In this document: piece by piece, positions 5,479 to 7,651 of the stretch | Numbering within the stretch: position 1 is the stretch's first letter | How the letters are laid out: each line of letters begins with the position of its first letter | Position numbers and translations under genes: made by a program | The notes under the pieces: model-generated | Seen by the model: only the letters and a program-made list of their open reading frames with translations | Databases searched by the model: none | Told to the model about the DNA's origin: nothing | From: JADGQA01 sp964579855 | GTDB taxonomy: Bacteria; Bacteroidota; Ignavibacteria; UBA10030 | DNA length: 7,651 nucleotides | Direction of reading: 5' to 3' | Assembly: GCA_964579855.1 (NCBI GenBank) | Contig: CAZOIM010000189.1 | Coordinates: 1 to 7,651 of the forward strand

Positions 5479-7058
5479 TTACTCGCCAACGCTGATTTCC
5501 TGCAACGCTTTCCGAATGATCGACATACCTTCGTCGATCTCGTCCTTTGCGATATTCAGGGCAGGACGGAACCGTATCGATCGGTCCCCGCATCCGATGA
5601 GAATAAGCCCCTCCTCGTACGCTTTTGTCTTCAATTGGTCTCGTTCCTGTGAGGTCGCGAGATCCATTGCACAGAACAACCCCCTGCCGCGGGTGTTGTC
5701 GACCAAGCGAGGAAACTCACACTCGAATGAATTCAGATTCTTCAGAAGATGTTCCCCGACGCTGCGTGCGTTTTCAACAAGGGCCTCCTCCTCGATGATT
5801 TCGAGAATCCTCGTACACCGCACCATGTCAATCAGGTTGCCACCAAACGTGGAATTGATTCTGCTCGACCGGTGGAACACATTTTCAAGTACATCATCGA
5901 CCCTGGTGTTGCACATGAAACCACAAACCTGAGTCTTCTTGCCAAATGTAATCATGTCCGGCATGACAAAATGTTCCGAAGCCCACATCTTGCCTGTAAT
6001 GCCAACGCCCGTTTGCACCTCGTCAAAAATCAAAAGTATTTCATTTTCATCGCAGAGGGTTCTCAACTGCTTCAGGAATTCCGGCCTGAAATGGTTATCT
6101 CCCCCTTCACCCTGGATCGGCTCAATGATGAGCGCCGCGATATCATCCGGGTTGTTGATGATAGCTTCTTTGATTTGCCGAATTGCCAGTCCTTCTTCAT
6201 CCTGCACTGCAGCCAGGTTTTGCTCGTTGAGCGGGAATTTCACTACTGGATTATGAATCCGGGGCCATTTGAACTTGGGGAAATAGTTCGTTTTTGCTGG
6301 ATCGGTGTTTGTGATAGAAAGCGTATAGCCCGAACGCCCGTGAAAAGCCCGTCGGAAATGAATGACCTGCCTTCCGCGTTCTTCGGTATATCCTTTTACA
6401 AAATTCTTGCGAACCTTCCAATCAAATGCCGTCTTGATGGCATTCTCATTTGNNNNNNNNNNNNNNNNNNNNNNNNNNNNNNNNNNNNNNNNNNNNNNNN
6501 NNNNNNNNNNNNNNNNNNNNNNNNNNNNNNNNNNNNNNNNNNNNNNNNNNNNACAAAATTCTTGCGAACCTTCCAATCAAATGCCGTCTTGATGGCATTC
6601 TCATTTGCCAGCGCTCCGCCATCGACAAAGAACAGGTATTGATAGTTGCGGGGTTTGGCCGTGCGCGCGAATGTCTCGACGAATTCCGCCATTTCGACTG
6701 TATAGGCGTCGGAATTCGAGGGTTTGTTCACAGCCACCATGGCAAGCGTTTCAAGGAATTCCGGGCTCGTCATCTTGGGATGATTCATTCCCACCGAGCC
6801 TGAAGCAAAGAACGTAAAGAAATCCAGGTACCGTTTGTTCGATCTGGAATCGAACAGGTATGAACCCTGGCTCTTCTTGAGATCAACAATGAGGTCAAAT
6901 CCATCGATCAGCATGTACTTCGCCATTGCGGCGTGCGCGTCGGTCGGTGCAATGACGATGGGATTTGCAGTGGTTGGTTTTGCGATCACTTCTTCGATTT
7001 CCTGAGCGTTGGAGCTCTGAGAAACCTCGATTACATCATCGATTACCGTGGTATTCAT
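5479..7058 (-). CDS. lat: L-lysine 6-aminotransferase (LAT family), broken by an assembly gap
   Basis: Lat is a PLP enzyme that moves the epsilon-amino group of lysine to 2-oxoglutarate, giving 2-aminoadipate 6-semialdehyde (which cyclises to piperideine-6-carboxylate) and glutamate. The frame is split by 100 Ns and a 55-bp duplication. Removing 6453-6607 (155 bases) joins the halves at NENAIKTAFDWKVRKNF and gives 474 codons plus stop, so the gene is intact in the organism. In the joined numbering, FVDGGALANENA lies at 144-155, IEPIQGEGG at 260-268, FDEVQTG at 293-299 (D294 should contact the PLP ring nitrogen) and FGKKTQVCG at 320-328, where K322 or K323 carries PLP. The FVDGGALA and FGKKTQVCG signatures favour LAT over ornithine or GABA aminotransferases. 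About 25 extra N-terminal residues precede the usual start. GGGTGAT lies just before the ATG at 7058. Confidence 0.92.
6398..6607. repeat. Exact 55-bp direct duplication flanking the N gap (assembly artefact)
   Basis: Bases 6398-6452 and 6553-6607 are identical and abut the N run on either side. Both encode the same lat segment, residues NENAIKTAF to RKNF. Two contig ends that overlap by 55 bases were joined with a default gap instead of being merged, as often happens when contig ends share a k-mer. Confidence 0.95.
6453..6552. other. Scaffold gap of 100 Ns
   Basis: Exactly 100 undetermined bases, the usual placeholder for a gap of unknown size. The flanking identity shows that the true gap is probably minus 55 bases, meaning that no sequence is missing. 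Confidence 0.98.
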
Positions 7059-7204
7059 ATATCACCCGAGAATTTTTCTGGTTGGGGTTTCGTGAGTTAT
7101 TGCACGGATTGGTCCGCACGGTGAGACTACTCACTGGCCTTCAGAAGAATTCCTGGTGTTCATACAACGAAGTTATGTAAGGGCGTCCTGTCACTTCAGT
7201 AATC
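7059..7204 (-). other. Intergenic leader between the aldehyde dehydrogenase and lat
   Basis: This 146-base gap holds no gene. Three short complementary blocks are visible (plus strand): GTGAGT at 7092-7097, GTGAG at 7121-7125 and ACTCAC at 7129-7134, so the last block could pair with either of the first two. A wobble-containing 7-bp hairpin lies between them. No U-run follows, so no intrinsic terminator is seen, and no convincing promoter. The two flanking genes may share a transcript. Confidence 0.35.
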
Positions 7205-7651
7205 CTAGTAGTTGTCGATTTGCGCCCTCTGGAACTTACCACTGTAATCTATGTAAACGGCTTTCCACTCGGTGAAGAAGTCGTAGACAGTCCATCCTCC
7301 CTCGCGGTGGCCATTCCCCGTTTGTTTAACGCCGCCAAACGGAAGATGGGCTTCCGCCCCGATCGTGGGTACATTAATGTACGTAATACCTGCCTTAATA
7401 TCCCGTATCGCGACAAAAGCTTTGTTCACGTCCCTGGTGTAGATTGACGAAGAAAGCCCGTATATCGTGTCATTCATGATTGAAATGCTCTCTTCGAGAG
7501 AGTGAGTCCGAATGATTGATAAAATTGGGCCAAAAATCTCTTCTTTTGCAATGCGCATCGTTGGTGTCACATTTGCGAAAACGGTTGGCTCATGGAACCA
7601 ACCTTTGCTCAGTCCATTTCCTGTTGCGATGGATCCGCCGGCAACGAGCGT
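7205..7651 (-). CDS. NAD(P)-dependent aldehyde dehydrogenase, C-terminal 148 residues (5' end outside window)
   Basis: This is the C-terminal part of an ALDH-superfamily enzyme that oxidises aldehydes to acids. The frame is open to the window edge, so the start, the Rossmann domain and the catalytic cysteine are outside. Visible family features are GWFHEPTVFANV (17-28), the EEIFGP cofactor-binding segment (37-42), NDTIYGLSSSIYT (60-72) and PFGGVKQTGNGHRE (104-117), with a C-terminal oligomerisation tail ending QIDNY. Given lat immediately downstream, the likely substrate is 2-aminoadipate 6-semialdehyde (piperideine-6-carboxylate), giving 2-aminoadipate. That substrate is inferred from context; the visible sequence proves only the superfamily. 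The alternative is a general or another semialdehyde dehydrogenase. Confidence 0.93.
   Translation of the reverse strand, partial: TLVAGGSIATGNGLSKGWFHEPTVFANVTPTMRIAKEEIFGPILSIIRTHSLEESISIMNDTIYGLSSSIYTRDVNKAFVAIRDIKAGITYINVPTIGAEAHLPFGGVKQTGNGHREGGWTVYDFFTEWKAVYIDYSGKFQRAQIDNY

Noticed and set aside
5749..6642. 297-codon plus-strand frame opposite lat
   Set aside because: It runs through the N gap and is antisense to the conserved aminotransferase; it has no family features.
6396..7058. Lat split into two genes or a genuine pseudogene
   Set aside because: The flanking 55-bp identity and exact restoration of the frame after removing 155 bases show an assembly artefact.
7167..7176. ACGAAGTTAT, identical to ten bases of a loxP arm
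   Set aside because: There is no second arm or matching spacer; a ten-base match is expected by chance.

Overview
The window is a stretch of bacterial chromosome, probably from a draft or metagenome assembly, since it contains a 100-N scaffold gap. Every gene I can support lies on the minus strand. Base composition is roughly balanced. A DUF3276/PUR-type protein, a perfect CIRCE operator on groESL, a canonical TTGACA/TATATT promoter and purine-rich Shine-Dalgarno sequences suggest a member of the FCB superphylum outside classical Bacteroidia, such as an Ignavibacteria- or Chlorobi-like lineage. That placement is an inference from gene content and signals, not a phylogeny.

Layout in transcription order (high to low coordinates): the C-terminal part of an NAD(P)-dependent aldehyde dehydrogenase (runs off the window at 7651); L-lysine 6-aminotransferase (lat), interrupted in this assembly by 100 Ns flanked by an exact 55-bp duplication; ammonia-dependent NAD+ synthetase (nadE); 16S rRNA 2'-O-methyltransferase RsmI; a sigma70-type promoter with a perfect CIRCE operator; groS and groL; a strong hairpin terminator; a separately transcribed small gene encoding two tandem PUR-type nucleic-acid-binding repeats; a second strong terminator; an intergenic region with a perfect 13-bp inverted repeat; and the N-terminal 336 residues of DNA primase DnaG (runs off the window at position 1).

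The aldehyde dehydrogenase and Lat fit a two-step lysine catabolic route: epsilon-transamination of lysine, then NAD(P)-linked oxidation of the semialdehyde to 2-aminoadipate. lat, nadE and rsmI are tightly spaced and may be co-transcribed. groESL is an independent heat-shock unit, presumably repressed by HrcA (not in the window); its -35 box overlaps the rsmI stop codon. The PUR-repeat gene has its own putative promoter and leader between two terminators.

The most unusual items are the two-repeat PUR protein with a GGN-type purine tract inside an inverted repeat in its own leader, and the repeat-rich region just upstream of dnaG. The apparent break in lat is an assembly artefact: removing the Ns and one copy of the duplication restores a 474-codon reading frame. 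I found no mobile element, CRISPR array, tRNA or rRNA.
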